A stretch of DNA of 64,000 nucleotides from Candidatus Binatia bacterium. GTDB lineage: Bacteria; Eisenbacteria; RBG-16-71-46; SZUA-252. Location: assembly GCA_035631035.1 (NCBI GenBank), contig DASQJL010000062.1:62001-126000 (forward strand). The letters run 5' to 3'. Shown here one piece after another: positions 63,975-64,000 of the stretch. Made by a program: the position numbers and the translations under genes. The notes beneath the pieces were generated by a model. The model made no database searches. It worked only from the letters and a program-made list of their open reading frames with translations, and had not been told where the DNA came from. How positions within the stretch are numbered: the stretch's first letter is position 1; each line of letters begins with the position of its first letter.

Positions 63975-64000
63975 GCACGCCGCTTCGGCTTCCAGCTCCT

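Overview
This is one continuous, very GC-rich (roughly 70%) bacterial chromosome segment with no rRNA, tRNA, CRISPR array, insertion sequence or prophage. The mix of genes suggests an uncultured member of the FCB side of the tree, possibly Candidatus Eisenbacteria or a close relative; this is inference. It rests on secreted proteins ending in FlgD/type-IX-like sorting modules (13384-15552, 53728-58275), a tandem M43 metalloprotease, an OmpA/thrombospondin-3 porin-like protein, several Ser/Thr kinases and a leucine-degradation operon.

Layout. 1-5.3 kb: minus-strand signalling operon (exported SnoaL-like lipoprotein, NarL-type kinase and regulator, hybrid PAS kinase, GNAT). 5.4-8.9 kb: diiron ferritin-like protein with a GNAT, and a HerA-like ATPase. 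9-17 kb: OmpA protein, Ser/Thr kinase, duplicated M43 protease, PPK2, TPR protein. 17.2-19.7 kb: cation/proton antiporter and saccharopine-dehydrogenase-like protein. 19.6-24.9 kb: leucine/acyl-CoA degradation operon in which the biotin-dependent alpha chain is split into two overlapping genes. 25-30 kb: GAF histidine kinase, site-2 protease with CBS domains, S9 peptidase. 30.2-32.7 kb: ECF sigma factor translationally coupled to a membrane Ser/Thr kinase. 32.8-36.7 kb: ribosome-linked block (baeRF-type protein, CDGSH protein, divergent EttA plus an exported unknown). 36.9-38.1 kb: SPFH protein plus ribbon-helix-helix regulator behind a consensus promoter with palindromic operator. 38.2-42.9 kb: Arg/Asp-rich exported protein, M16 pair, AIM24-like protein. 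42.9-45.7 kb: sigma/anti-sigma/DUF4097 operon. 45.7-50.6 kb: malic enzyme-cydA-cydB-SDR operon. 50.7-64 kb: DinB, TypA/BipA, DUF4126, a 1515-residue secreted protein, Lrp/AsnC regulator with a coupled drug/metabolite transporter, an Ala/Lys-rich exported protein, a 495-bp non-coding region with strong RNA structure, a second EamA transporter and a SpoIIE-type phosphatase.

Two themes run through the window. First, genes are packed with ATGA/GTGA stop-start overlaps, which define operons clearly. Second, many monocistronic or operon-leading genes lack a Shine-Dalgarno sequence and instead carry a TAnnnT -10 box exactly six bases before an ATG or GTG. That is the geometry of leaderless transcription, and I used it to choose several starts.
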